Below, one piece after another: positions 1 to 9,213 of a stretch of DNA of 44,092 bases (positions are counted from its first letter, which is position 1; each line of letters begins with the position of its first letter). Below the pieces are notes generated by a model. That model was not told where the DNA came from. It did not search any database and saw nothing but the letters and a program-made list of their open reading frames with translations. The position numbers and the translations under genes were made by a program. Source of the DNA: Lachnospiraceae bacterium (lineage in GTDB: Bacteria > Bacillota > Clostridia > Lachnospirales > Lachnospiraceae); contig JAEEKV010000136.1 in assembly GCA_016282595.1 (NCBI GenBank), forward strand, positions 1 to 44,092. Direction: 5' to 3'.

Positions 1-16
1 AAAGGCTTTTTGTTTG

Positions 17-943
17 TTATCCAAGCAGCGTCATAAACAGCATCATCAAAAGTGTGATGGTCACCATAGATACAATGGTACTTACGGTGATGGCACCGGA
101 AAGAATTGTGGTATCCTCTCCCATTTTTTCTGACTGGATCAGCGGCAGATTTCCGATCGGCATGGCCGCCATCAGGCAAAAGCCCAGGATCGTGATCTCA
201 TCACAGCCAATGGCTCTGAGTACAAAAAACATGGCGATGGGCAAAAGCACCATACGAACGGCGATATACCCCCAGATTCTGATCTGCCGAAATCCCGATT
301 GGATCTTCGATCTGGCAATGGATACGCCAAGCAGTGCCATGGACAAAAAAACGGTTGCATTGCCGATATAGGTAATGCTGCTTGTGATGATCTGCGGCGG
401 AGTATAATCAAACCAGCAGATCACAAGGCTGAGCACCGCCATGATCGTTCCCGGACTAAACAGGTTGGAAAGCTTCAGCTTTTCCTTCCCGTGGCTCAAT
501 ACCGTGATCCCGTGGGTATAAAACAAAAGTGCATACATCACATTACAAACGATCACATACAAGATTGCCTTATCCGGCAAAATAGCCCTTGCTACCGGAA
601 TTCCGATAAATCCCACATTGGTATAGACCGTCATCAGGTTATAGAATCTGCGCTCTTCTTTTTTCGCACGCAGCAAAAGCGGAAGCACAAACCCAAAACC
701 TGCCAAAAACAGATAGAATACTGCACCCAGAAGGATGGCTTCCAAAAGATCCCTGTGGGTGGCCGTAAAGTTTCCGGAAAAGATCGAACCCATGATCAAC
801 GCCGGATTGCAGACATCCACTACGATGGCCGACAACTTCGGCGAGACTGAGTTGTCCACTATCTTTTTATGATACAAAAACATTCCGATCGCAACCAGGA
901 TCACGATCACACCCATCTGCTGCACGATAACTACGGTACTCAT
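17..943 (-). CDS. AEC-family (auxin efflux carrier/malate permease-like) transporter
   Basis: 308-aa ORF, multiple hydrophobic segments, AEC-like motifs (NVGFIGIPVARAI, AAMPIGNLPLIQSEKMGED). Confidence 0.85.
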   Translation of the reverse strand: MSTVVIVQQMGVIVILVAIGMFLYHKKIVDNSVSPKLSAIVVDVCNPALIMGSIFSGNFTATHRDLLEAILLGAVFYLFLAGFGFVLPLLLRAKKEERRFYNLMTVYTNVGFIGIPVARAILPDKAILYVIVCNVMYALLFYTHGITVLSHGKEKLKLSNLFSPGTIMAVLSLVICWFDYTPPQIITSSITYIGNATVFLSMALLGVSIARSKIQSGFRQIRIWGYIAVRMVLLPIAMFFVLRAIGCDEITILGFCLMAAMPIGNLPLIQSEKMGEDTTILSGAITVSTIVSMVTITLLMMLFMTLLG

Positions 944-984
944 TTGACTGACATTTTCTCTCCTGTTGATTATTCCTGCCTATT

Positions 985-2163
985 TTACATGCTGGCCCGG
1001 TAAATAGCAAGCATGGCTTCTTCATCAAGCACCTTGGCAGAACCTTTTTCTCCTCCGACGCCCACGGCACACTTCTTTGCCATGAGTGCAAGCTCTTCTT
1101 CGGTAGGCTCTACTCCAAGTTCACGCAGGTTGGTAGGCATGTTGATGCTACGGTAAAAGTCCTCCATTGCCTCAATACCGCGAAGGGCAATTTCCTCATC
1201 GCTGCCCTGATCCGATACTTCCATAACATTCAAAGCAAACTTCTTAAAACGAGGCAGGCAATCCTTGTAAACATATCTTGCCCAGCTGCCCCAGATTGCC
1301 GCAAGACCTGCACCATGGGCTACATCATAAAGACCGCCCAGCTCATGCTCCAGTTTGTGAGTCATCCAGTCGCCGCCGTCATTGCCGCATCCCGTCAGAC
1401 CGTTATGTGCAAGGCTACCGGCCCACATCACTTCTGCTCTGGCATCATAATCTTTGGGGTTATCCCGCAGGATCACTGCGTTTTTCTTCACGGTGCGAAG
1501 CAGTCCCTCTGCAAGGGCATCCGTAATCTCCATATTGCCGCCGTTGGTGAAGTACCGCTCCATGGTATGCATCATAATATCCGTACAGCCGCAAGCCGTC
1601 TGGTAATCCGGCAACGTCATAGTCAGCTCCGGATTCATGATGGCAAATTTGCAACGGCCATAGTCGCTGCTGTATCCTCGTTTTACAAGCCCCTCTTCCT
1701 TGGTGATGACGGAAGAATCACTCATCTCACTTCCCGTAGCTGCAATGGTTAAGATCACGCCAAGAGGAAGGCACCCCTCAGCAGTTCTCTTATAGTCATA
1801 GAAATCCCAAACATCCCCGCCGTTTGCTACGCCGTAGCCAATGGCCTTTGCGGAATCCAGGGCGGATCCGCCGCCTACTGCAAGAAGAAAATCTACATTC
1901 TCTTTTTTGCAAAGCTCAATGCCTTCATACACCAGTCCAAGATGGGGATTCGGTACTGCTCCGCCCAGCGTCACATACTTGATGCCTGCAGCATCCAAAG
2001 TGTCCGTTACACGCTGAAGCAGCCCGGAACGCACAACGCTTCCCGAGCCGTAGTGGATCAAAACCTTAGTGCCGCCAAACTCATTAATCAGCTCGGCAAC
2101 ACGGCTTTCCGTATTCTTTCCGAAAATCACCTTTGTAGGGGTATAATACTTAAAATCAAACAT
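985..2163 (-). CDS. Iron-containing alcohol dehydrogenase
   Basis: FDFKYYTPTKVIFGKNTE N-terminus, AVGGGSALDSAKAIG, metal-ligand region HKLEHELGGLYDVAHGAGLA; AAGGAG Shine-Dalgarno before ATG at 2163. Confidence 0.93.
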   Translation of the reverse strand: MFDFKYYTPTKVIFGKNTESRVAELINEFGGTKVLIHYGSGSVVRSGLLQRVTDTLDAAGIKYVTLGGAVPNPHLGLVYEGIELCKKENVDFLLAVGGGSALDSAKAIGYGVANGGDVWDFYDYKRTAEGCLPLGVILTIAATGSEMSDSSVITKEEGLVKRGYSSDYGRCKFAIMNPELTMTLPDYQTACGCTDIMMHTMERYFTNGGNMEITDALAEGLLRTVKKNAVILRDNPKDYDARAEVMWAGSLAHNGLTGCGNDGGDWMTHKLEHELGGLYDVAHGAGLAAIWGSWARYVYKDCLPRFKKFALNVMEVSDQGSDEEIALRGIEAMEDFYRSINMPTNLRELGVEPTEEELALMAKKCAVGVGGEKGSAKVLDEEAMLAIYRASM

Positions 2164-2306
2164 AGTGCGCTCCTTTCCGATCATGGGTTTACCATCTGTC
2201 TTCCGGCAAATTCTATCACCGATGACTGCTGATTACTTCTCAAAAATTGTTGTGTTATCACAACTTTTTGTCCATTATACAGCATTTTGGAAAAGAGCAC
2301 ACTATG

Positions 2307-2957
2307 TTATTTTCTGGCCTTCTTGGCGATGATGTTTCCACCCTCCTGGATCAGCATAACCATGATCACCAGGATGGTAACGGTTGTCCAAAGAACCTCC
2401 TTCTGATAGCGGTAATAACCATACTGCAGGGCGATGGCACCAAGCCCGCCTCCGCCGATGACGCCTGCCATTGCAGAATACCCAAGAACGGTAGCGATAT
2501 TGATGGCGCCTCCCAAAAGAAGGGAAGGCGTAGCCTCCGGCAAAATGAAATGCAGGATGATATACAGGGGCGACGCTCCCATGGAGTTTGCCGCCTCAAT
2601 GATACCGGGGGAAACCTCACTTAAGGAAGATTCCACCATTCTTGCCACGATGGGAATGGCACCCACCGTAAGGGGAACAATGGAAGCCGTTGTCCCGATG
2701 GAAGATCCTGTCACAAATCTGGTAAAGGGGATCAAAAGCACCAGCAGGATCAGGAAGGGAAGCGACCTGCAGATATTGACCAGAAGTCCCAAAACAAAAT
2801 TCACCGGTTTGTTTTCCAGTATCCTATCCTTTGCCGTTGCATACAGAAGGATCCCTATGGGCAGTCCTCCCACATAGGCCAGGATAGATGCAAAAAAAGT
2901 CATCTCAAAGGTTTCCAGGATGCCCATTTTAATCGCATCGATGATGTAATTGCTCAC
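2307..2957 (-). CDS. metI: Methionine ABC transporter permease MetI
   Basis: Family motifs NICRSLPFLILLVLLIPFTRFVTGSSIGTTASIVPL; overlaps metN end. Confidence 0.93.
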   Translation of the reverse strand: MSNYIIDAIKMGILETFEMTFFASILAYVGGLPIGILLYATAKDRILENKPVNFVLGLLVNICRSLPFLILLVLLIPFTRFVTGSSIGTTASIVPLTVGAIPIVARMVESSLSEVSPGIIEAANSMGASPLYIILHFILPEATPSLLLGGAINIATVLGYSAMAGVIGGGGLGAIALQYGYYRYQKEVLWTTVTILVIMVMLIQEGGNIIAKKARK

Positions 2958-3958
2958 GGTTTTTCCACCTCCTGTACGCTGATTCCTCCTTTTCTGAAAA
3001 AGGAAATGATCTGCTCCTGATCTTCTTTTTTATCAGGCAGCTCCACAACCATCTGTCCGTAGCCGATCCCACCCACACTTTTGGTATTGGCGCTGAGAAT
3101 ATTCACCTTTTTTCCGGTCTGCTCCACCAGCTGGGCAATAAAGGGCGTATTGGCGGAAAGGCCGTCAAATACCAACCGGATCAGCCGGGACTGCTTGCCG
3201 GAGGGATCAAAGGGGTTGCTGGGAAATACCAGTTTTCTGGCTGCTTCCGATTTCGGATTCTGAAAGATCTCCTTGACAGATCCCGCCTCTGCCAGCTCAC
3301 CGTTATCGATGATCGCCACCTTATCGCAAATCTTCTCCACCACACTCATCTCATGGGTGATGATCACAATGGTAAGCTTTCTGGTCCGGTTGATCTCGGA
3401 AAGCAGATCCAGGATCTCCCCTGTCATTTTCGGATCCAAAGCGCTTGTGGCTTCGTCGCAAAGCAGGACCTTCGGGTCTGCAGCAAGTGCCCTGGCTATG
3501 GCCACTCTCTGGCGCTGGCCGCCGGACAGTCTTGCGGGATACTCATTCTGTTTTTCCTCAAGTCCCACAATCCTGAGCATTTCAAGGGCCTTTTCCTTTC
3601 TTTGCGCTCCGGGGATCCCGGCGATCCGAAGGGGCTGCATCACATTGGAAAGCACCGTCCTTTGTCCTACGAGATTAAAGCTTTGAAAGATCATGGCGAT
3701 CTGCTGTCTCACCCTTCTGATCTCTCTCGGCTTCAGAGTTGCCAGATCCTGTCCGAAAAATTCGACCTTTCCGCCGGATACCTCCTCCAGGCGGTTCAGG
3801 GTCCTGACCAGTGTAGATTTTCCGGCGCCGCTCATTCCTATGATACCGAATACTTCTCCTTCCTCTATGGTAAGACTCACATTCCTGAGTGCTTCAAATT
3901 CTTTCCCATCATTTTTGTACGTCTTGGAAACCTGCTCCAGACGAAACACCTCTGCCAT
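2954..3958 (-). CDS. metN: Methionine ABC transporter ATP-binding protein MetN
   Basis: Walker A GMSGAGKST, signature LSGGQRQRVAIARAL, C-terminal NIL-type domain; ATG at 3958 preceded by AGGAG. Confidence 0.93.
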   Translation of the reverse strand: MAEVFRLEQVSKTYKNDGKEFEALRNVSLTIEEGEVFGIIGMSGAGKSTLVRTLNRLEEVSGGKVEFFGQDLATLKPREIRRVRQQIAMIFQSFNLVGQRTVLSNVMQPLRIAGIPGAQRKEKALEMLRIVGLEEKQNEYPARLSGGQRQRVAIARALAADPKVLLCDEATSALDPKMTGEILDLLSEINRTRKLTIVIITHEMSVVEKICDKVAIIDNGELAEAGSVKEIFQNPKSEAARKLVFPSNPFDPSGKQSRLIRLVFDGLSANTPFIAQLVEQTGKKVNILSANTKSVGGIGYGQMVVELPDKKEDQEQIISFFRKGGISVQEVEKP

Positions 3959-3997
3959 ATCGTTTCTCCTGCATTCCTGTATAGTTTGTTGCAAGGT

Positions 3998-4927
3998 TCA
4001 GCCTTCGGCCCCTTCACCGTCAAACAAACCCTTGCTTAAATATCTGTCACCCCGATCCGGGAAAACAACTACGATATTCCCGCTCTCGATCTCATTTGCA
4101 AGCCGCAGGGACGCCGCAAGTGCAGCACCTGATGAAGAGCCTGCCAGAATCCCCTCCTTTTTCGCAAGCAGCCTGGATGCCTCAAAGGCCTCGTCATCCG
4201 TTACCTTGATGGCCTTGTCCATAAGGGAAATATCCATGGTGTCTGCAATAAAATCATTACCGATCCCTTCAATGTCATAGTCCGCATGCTCACCACCTCC
4301 GATGATAGAACCTACGGGATCTGCCAGCACGCCGGTGATCTTGGGATTTTGCTCCTTCAGATATTTTACGATCCCGGTAAAAGTGCCTCCGCTGCCGGCG
4401 CCGGCCACCAGATAGTCGATCTTTCCATCCATCTGTCTGTAGATCTCCGGTCCCGTTGTTTCATAGTGCGCCCGTGGATTGGCGGGATTGTGAAACTGCT
4501 CCATGGAAACGGCCCCCGGAATCTGTTGTAAGATCTCCTTAGCTTTCCTTTCCGCCCCCAGCATGCCATCTTCCCTGCTGGTATGTATGATCTCGGCGCC
4601 CAAAGCCTTCATGATCTTCTGCTTTTCAATGGAAAATTTCGTCGGTACCGCAAAGATCACCCTGTAGCCTCTGTTCAGTGCTGCAATGGCAATGCCGATC
4701 CCGGTATTTCCCGCAGTTGCCTCCACGATGGTTCCTCCCGGTTTTAATACTCCTCTTTCCTCGGCATCCCGGACCATATACAGTCCCGTTCTGTCCTTCA
4801 TACTGCCTGCAGGATTCATCAGTTCCAGTTTTGCATAAATCCCGACGCTGTCTTTTACACCCAGATGATTCAGTTTCAGGATCGGAGTTGATCCTATCAT
4901 CTCCTGAACGCTTTCATAAACCTCCAT
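3998..4927 (-). CDS. PLP-dependent cysteine synthase / O-acetylserine-dependent cystathionine beta-synthase (MccA-like)
   Basis: NPAGSMKDRTG, EATAGNTGIGIA, GAGSGGTFTG, VFPDRGDRYLSKG; adjacent to an MccB-like gene. Confidence 0.85.
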   Translation of the reverse strand: MEVYESVQEMIGSTPILKLNHLGVKDSVGIYAKLELMNPAGSMKDRTGLYMVRDAEERGVLKPGGTIVEATAGNTGIGIAIAALNRGYRVIFAVPTKFSIEKQKIMKALGAEIIHTSREDGMLGAERKAKEILQQIPGAVSMEQFHNPANPRAHYETTGPEIYRQMDGKIDYLVAGAGSGGTFTGIVKYLKEQNPKITGVLADPVGSIIGGGEHADYDIEGIGNDFIADTMDISLMDKAIKVTDDEAFEASRLLAKKEGILAGSSSGAALAASLRLANEIESGNIVVVFPDRGDRYLSKGLFDGEGAEG

Positions 4928-4942
4928 TTTTCGTATCCTCCC

Positions 4943-6106
4943 TTAATCTACTGCATTCTCGATCGCCTGCTTCAGATCAGCGATGAGATCCTCTGCATCC
5001 TCGATCCCTACGGAAAAGCGGATCAGTTCATCCACGATCCCCACCTCTTTCCGGATGTCTGCAGGAATTGCCGCGTGTGTCATACTCGCAGGATGACAGA
5101 CAAGGGACTCCACTCCGCCAAGGCTTTCCGCCAAAGTGATCAGCTTCAGATTCTTGAAGAATTTCCGATAATCATAGGATTCTTTCAGCACAAAAGAGAT
5201 CATTGCGCCGGGGCCGTCGGCCTGTTTTTTCTGTACTTCATATCCGGGATCCGCTGTAAGGCCCGGATAGTAAACCTTGCTGACATAGCCGCTGTCAAGC
5301 AGCCATTGTGCAATCTTCTGTGCGTTTTCAACGTGACGGTCCATCCGAACGCCAAGGGTCTTGATCCCCCGGATCACCAAAAAACTGTCCCAGGGTGCCA
5401 GCACGCCGCCGATGGCATTTTGCAGATAGTAAAGACGTTCTGCGATCTTATCATCATTCAACGCCACAAAGCCGGAAATGGTATCGCTGTGACCGCCCAG
5501 ATATTTGGTGCCGCTGTGAAGCACGATATCCGCTCCCAGTGTCAGCGGCCTTTGCAGATAGGGTGTCAAAAAGGTATTGTCCACGATCACAAGCTTGCCG
5601 TGTTTATGTGCGATCTCTGATACGGCGGCAATGTCCGTTACCGTCAAAAGCGGATTGGCGGGCGTTTCGATATAAACCGCCTTCACATCCTCATCAATGG
5701 CTGCTTCCACCTTTGCAAGATCCGATGTATCAACGATCGTATATGTAATTCCGAAGCCGTTGAAAACATTGTCCAGGATCCGGAATGTACCTCCGTAAAT
5801 GTTATCCGATACCACCAGCTTATCGCCGGATTTAAAAAGGGATAAGACCGTATTGATGGCGGCCAGTCCGGAAGCAAAGGCCAGTCCGTATTTTCCCACT
5901 TCCAGATCTGCGATCAGTTTTTCCAAAGCGGCCCTTGTGGGATTTCCGGTTCTGGAATACTCCCAGCCCCTGTTTTCACCAAGCCCGTCCTGCTTGTAAG
6001 TAGAGGTCTGATAAACGGGAACGCTGACAGCACCTGTCGTTTCATCTCCATCAATGCCACCATGTATCAACAGTGAATTCAGTTTCAATTGTTCTTTTGC
6101 ACTCAT
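4943..6106 (-). CDS. Cys/Met metabolism PLP enzyme (cystathionine gamma-lyase/gamma-synthase, MccB/MetB-like)
   Basis: YSRTGNPTR, VDNTFLTPYLQRPLTLGADIVLHSGTKYLGGHSD; GGAGG Shine-Dalgarno. Confidence 0.9.
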   Translation of the reverse strand: MSAKEQLKLNSLLIHGGIDGDETTGAVSVPVYQTSTYKQDGLGENRGWEYSRTGNPTRAALEKLIADLEVGKYGLAFASGLAAINTVLSLFKSGDKLVVSDNIYGGTFRILDNVFNGFGITYTIVDTSDLAKVEAAIDEDVKAVYIETPANPLLTVTDIAAVSEIAHKHGKLVIVDNTFLTPYLQRPLTLGADIVLHSGTKYLGGHSDTISGFVALNDDKIAERLYYLQNAIGGVLAPWDSFLVIRGIKTLGVRMDRHVENAQKIAQWLLDSGYVSKVYYPGLTADPGYEVQKKQADGPGAMISFVLKESYDYRKFFKNLKLITLAESLGGVESLVCHPASMTHAAIPADIRKEVGIVDELIRFSVGIEDAEDLIADLKQAIENAVD

Positions 6107-6146
6107 ATTCTTTTCCTCCAGACATCATTTCTATGACAGTTTTGAA

Positions 6147-6216
6147 TCGTGCTGACCGGACTCGAACCGGTAACTTCAGCGTATGAGGCCTATGCCATTC
6201 CTGCGGCTACAGCACT
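6147..6216 (-). other. tRNA-like element with CAU anticodon loop (tRNA-Met-like; degenerate gene or tRNA mimic)
   Basis: Minus strand A-GTGCTG TA GCCG-CAGGAA-TGGC A TAGGC-CTCATAC-GCTGA AGTT ACCGG-TTCGAGT-CCGGT CAGCAC-G A. Perfect T-arm, 6-bp acceptor, CAT loop; short D-loop, weak anticodon stem, no encoded CCA. Confidence 0.6.
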
Positions 6217-6263
6217 ATTGTTTGCGACCACCGGTACAAATGAAATACCCGTCGCTCATTTTT

Positions 6264-6818
6264 TTACTTGATCGCTTCCCTCCATGTTGCGGGCTTGAAC
6301 TCATCCTTCAAAGGAAGAAGTCTCTTGTCCACATCCACGCCCAGTACGGAGTTGAAGTTGTTGGTTGCCTGCATCTGTGCGCCGAATCCTACGATGATGA
6401 TGATTTCTTCATCGGAATAGAACTTGCGAAGACCATTCAACAGTTCGTCTGAAACTTTAGTGGGATCCTTTACGATCTGCTGTCCCAGTTGCTGCAGCAG
6501 TGCTTCGTTTTCAGAGGTCTCGAAGCTGTTCGGATCCAGTCCCAATTCCTTCAGGTCGCTGATGAAAAACAGGGAGCACAGCTGACAGCCGTTGGTGGTG
6601 GAAACGGAATGCGCATAGATGGTTGCCGCACGCTGTCCTACTACATTAACCAGACTCCCCCAGGAATCATACCAGCCCATAAAAGCCTTGTAGGTACCAT
6701 AGTCCTGCAGCATTACCAGCTTCATATTCGTGATCTTGCCGGCTGCCTCCAGCTCCTCGTAAGCCTTTCTTGCCTCGCCTGTCAGTTCCTCGGGTTGTTT
6801 CAGTTTTACTCTTGCCAT
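6264..6818 (-). CDS. Carboxymuconolactone decarboxylase (CMD/AhpD-like) family protein
   Basis: CxxC motif in HSVSTTNGCQLCSLFFISDLKELGLD, all-helical 184 aa. Confidence 0.75.
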   Translation of the reverse strand: MARVKLKQPEELTGEARKAYEELEAAGKITNMKLVMLQDYGTYKAFMGWYDSWGSLVNVVGQRAATIYAHSVSTTNGCQLCSLFFISDLKELGLDPNSFETSENEALLQQLGQQIVKDPTKVSDELLNGLRKFYSDEEIIIIVGFGAQMQATNNFNSVLGVDVDKRLLPLKDEFKPATWREAIK

Positions 6819-6865
6819 GATTTGTTACTCCTTTCGTTGTATAGGTTTTATGATTCTAAAAAGTT

Positions 6866-8026
6866 TTACAATGCCAGTTTCAGTATGTTTACGATTGTGA
6901 TCGCATCCAACGGCTCATAGTGTCCGACGCTTCCGTTTCTGGTAGCACGCTTTGCCATGACTTCAAAGTCCTTCTCATCGATGCCCAGCTCACTCAGCGT
7001 AGTCTTAAGACCCAGTTTTTTGAAAAATGCCTTCAGCTTTTCGGAAAGGATCAGTGCTCTTTCTTTCTCGGAATAGTCATAAGCGTCCGCTCCGAAAACC
7101 CTGCTGGCCAGAAGGGCCAGTCTCCATGGTTTTCTCTCTGCCATGTACTTTGTCCAGGCCACCGTAACCACTGCCATCCCCTCACCGTGGGTGATGTTAT
7201 ACTGAGCTGACAGCTCATGTTCGATCCTGTGGGATCCCCAGTCTGCCGATCTTCCCGCATCCAGGAAATTGTTATGTGCCACGCTGGCCAGCCACTGGAT
7301 CTCCCCTCTTGCATTCACATCCTTGGGATCCTGCAGCAGTCTGTCTGCATTTACAAGCAATGCCCGGATGGCTCCTTCGATCAGATAATCCGTGGTATCG
7401 GAGTGTTTCTCATCTGAGAAGTACCTCTCCAGAAGATGGGACAGCACGTCCGCGATCCCAACAAAGGTCTGATAGGCCGGAAGATTTACCGTAAACTTCG
7501 GATTCATAATGGCAAATTTCGGAATGATCCTATCATCCTCAAATCCGAGTTTCCATTCTCCGCTGGAAAGGATAGCGGCATTGGAGGTTTCCGATCCGCT
7601 GGAAGCCGTTGTGGCGATCACGCCGATGGGAAGTACCTCCTTTGGTGATACACCTTTTTCAAAAAACTCCCACACATCTCCTTCATAGGGGATTCCCAGG
7701 GCCACGGCCTTCGCCGTGTCGATGGAACTTCCGCCGCCTACAGCAAGAACGAAATCCACCTGATCCTGTTTCCCCTGCTCTACCAATTCTCTTACCAGCT
7801 CAATGCTCGGGTTCGGTACTACATTCCCGTTTTCGGAAAAACGGATACCCAGCTCCTTTGTCGCCTCCTCGATCACGGAGTAGATCCCAAGCGTCTTGAT
7901 GAACTCTCCACTGTAAACCAGTAAAAGCGACTTTACCTGATACGTTTCCAACAATCCTTTCAATTTCTTCTCACTGTCTTCTCCGAACACGATCTTCGCC
8001 GGATTATAGTACTCAAACCCAATCAT
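6866..8026 (-). CDS. Iron-containing alcohol dehydrogenase (second paralog)
   Basis: GFEYYNPAKIVFGEDSEKKL, LAVGGGSSIDTAKAVALG, HRIEHELSAQYNITHGEGMAV. Confidence 0.92.
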   Translation of the reverse strand: MIGFEYYNPAKIVFGEDSEKKLKGLLETYQVKSLLLVYSGEFIKTLGIYSVIEEATKELGIRFSENGNVVPNPSIELVRELVEQGKQDQVDFVLAVGGGSSIDTAKAVALGIPYEGDVWEFFEKGVSPKEVLPIGVIATTASSGSETSNAAILSSGEWKLGFEDDRIIPKFAIMNPKFTVNLPAYQTFVGIADVLSHLLERYFSDEKHSDTTDYLIEGAIRALLVNADRLLQDPKDVNARGEIQWLASVAHNNFLDAGRSADWGSHRIEHELSAQYNITHGEGMAVVTVAWTKYMAERKPWRLALLASRVFGADAYDYSEKERALILSEKLKAFFKKLGLKTTLSELGIDEKDFEVMAKRATRNGSVGHYEPLDAITIVNILKLAL

Positions 8027-8039
8027 TTTTTCTGCCTCC

Positions 8040-8906
8040 TTAGTTCAGCGGAACAACTGCTCCGTCATAGGTTGATTCAATAAACTTACTGATCTCTTCT
8101 CCCTGCAGAACCTCTACCAGTGTCTTCAGCGCCTCATCATTTGCCTTGTCCGGCGAGGTTGCGATAATGTTGCCGTAGGTTGTTGCTGCAAGACCGTCAT
8201 TTGCTTCCACAGCCAGAGCCTGGCTTACATGAAGTCCGCCCTCAATGGCATAGTTTCCGTTAATGACCGCAACCTCTACGTCGGGAAGTGCTGCCACCAG
8301 CTGTTCGGGAGCAAGCTCCTTGAACTGGATGTTCTTGGGATTGTCAACGATATCCTCAACCGTTGCATTGATGCCTGCATCCTCCTTTAAGGTCAGAAGT
8401 CCTTCCTGTGCCAGAAGAAGCAGCGCTCTAGCTTCATTCGTTACGTTGTTGGGAACTGCTACGACCGCTCCGTCCGGAAGCTCGGAAAGGTTCGTGGTCT
8501 TTCCTGCATAGACACCGAAGGGTTCATAGTGGATGGCGCCGATGGATACCAGATCCGAGCCGTTTTCCTGATTGAACTGCTCCAGATACGGTACATGCTG
8601 GAAGTAGTTTGCATCCAGGCTTCCCTCAATAACGCCGGTATTCGGTGTGATGGAATCCTCCAGCTTTACGATCTCCAGGGTGATTCCTTTTTCTGCCAGA
8701 AGCGGCTTGGCCTGCTCTAAGATCTCGGAATGGGGTGTGATGTTTGCGCCTACCTTGATCACCGTTCCCTGGTCTTTTGTCTCTGCCGCCTTGGTCTGTG
8801 TTGTTGCAGAGGATGCACTCTGCGATGCGCCTCCGCATGCCGTTAAGGATAAGGAAAGTGTGATTGCAACTGCTGCTCCTACGATACTTTTGATCTGCTT
8901 TTTCAT
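8040..8906 (-). CDS. metQ: MetQ/NlpA family substrate-binding lipoprotein
   Basis: Lipobox LSLTACGG; IKVGANITPHSEILEQ, DANYFQHVPYLEQFN, VPNNVTNEARALLLL typical of MetQ. Confidence 0.93.
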   Translation of the reverse strand: MKKQIKSIVGAAVAITLSLSLTACGGASQSASSATTQTKAAETKDQGTVIKVGANITPHSEILEQAKPLLAEKGITLEIVKLEDSITPNTGVIEGSLDANYFQHVPYLEQFNQENGSDLVSIGAIHYEPFGVYAGKTTNLSELPDGAVVAVPNNVTNEARALLLLAQEGLLTLKEDAGINATVEDIVDNPKNIQFKELAPEQLVAALPDVEVAVINGNYAIEGGLHVSQALAVEANDGLAATTYGNIIATSPDKANDEALKTLVEVLQGEEISKFIESTYDGAVVPLN

Positions 8907-8996
8907 AATGTTATCTCCTCTTTTCTATACTTTTTTATGTTGTTATATTTTTCATCTATGACTTTTGCCGTCTGCCTTACTCATCCGTTTTTTTGC

Positions 8997-9031
8997 AAAG
9001 AAAAACCCGGTGAGCACTTTTCTCTCCCGGG
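8997..9031 (-). terminator. Intrinsic terminator (putative attenuator) upstream of metQ
   Basis: Minus strand CCCGGGAGAGAAAAGTGCTCACCGGGTTTTTCTTT: GC stem followed by U tract, between leader ORF 9062-9184 and metQ. Confidence 0.8.
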
Positions 9032-9061
9032 GCATTTGGCAGGCTTTTTAAGATGCATGTT

Positions 9062-9184
9062 TCATCGCATCTGATTTGGACACACAGAATAAACCTGGGT
9101 CCCTGCTCTTTTACCAGCCCGGGAGCTAAGCATTCGTCTGCAACATATACACATTGTAGTTCGTCTGATCGCTCTTGCTTTCAT
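9062..9184 (-). CDS. Putative Cys-responsive leader peptide (40 aa) MKARAIRRTTMCICCRRMLSSRAGKRAGTQVYSVCPNQMR
   Basis: AAGGAGG 9 nt before ATG; TGT-ATA-TGT-TGC Cys cluster; ORF overlaps CTCCCGGG, complementary to terminator 5' arm; too short for ORF track. Confidence 0.8.
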   Translation of the reverse strand: MKARAIRRTTMCICCRRMLSSRAGKRAGTQVYSVCPNQMR

Positions 9185-9213
9185 TGTGTTTGCCTCCTTG
9201 TTTTGATGTACCT

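Noticed and set aside
2185-2306. GTTGTGATAACACAAC palindrome after metI as another LysR-type box
   Set aside because: Does not match GATAA-N7-TTATC spacing; more likely a weak terminator hairpin followed by AATTTTT.
6107-6263. T-box leader upstream of mccB-like gene
   Set aside because: No T-box AGGGTGGNACCGCG motif or following terminator; the element itself looks like a tRNA rather than a tRNA sensor.
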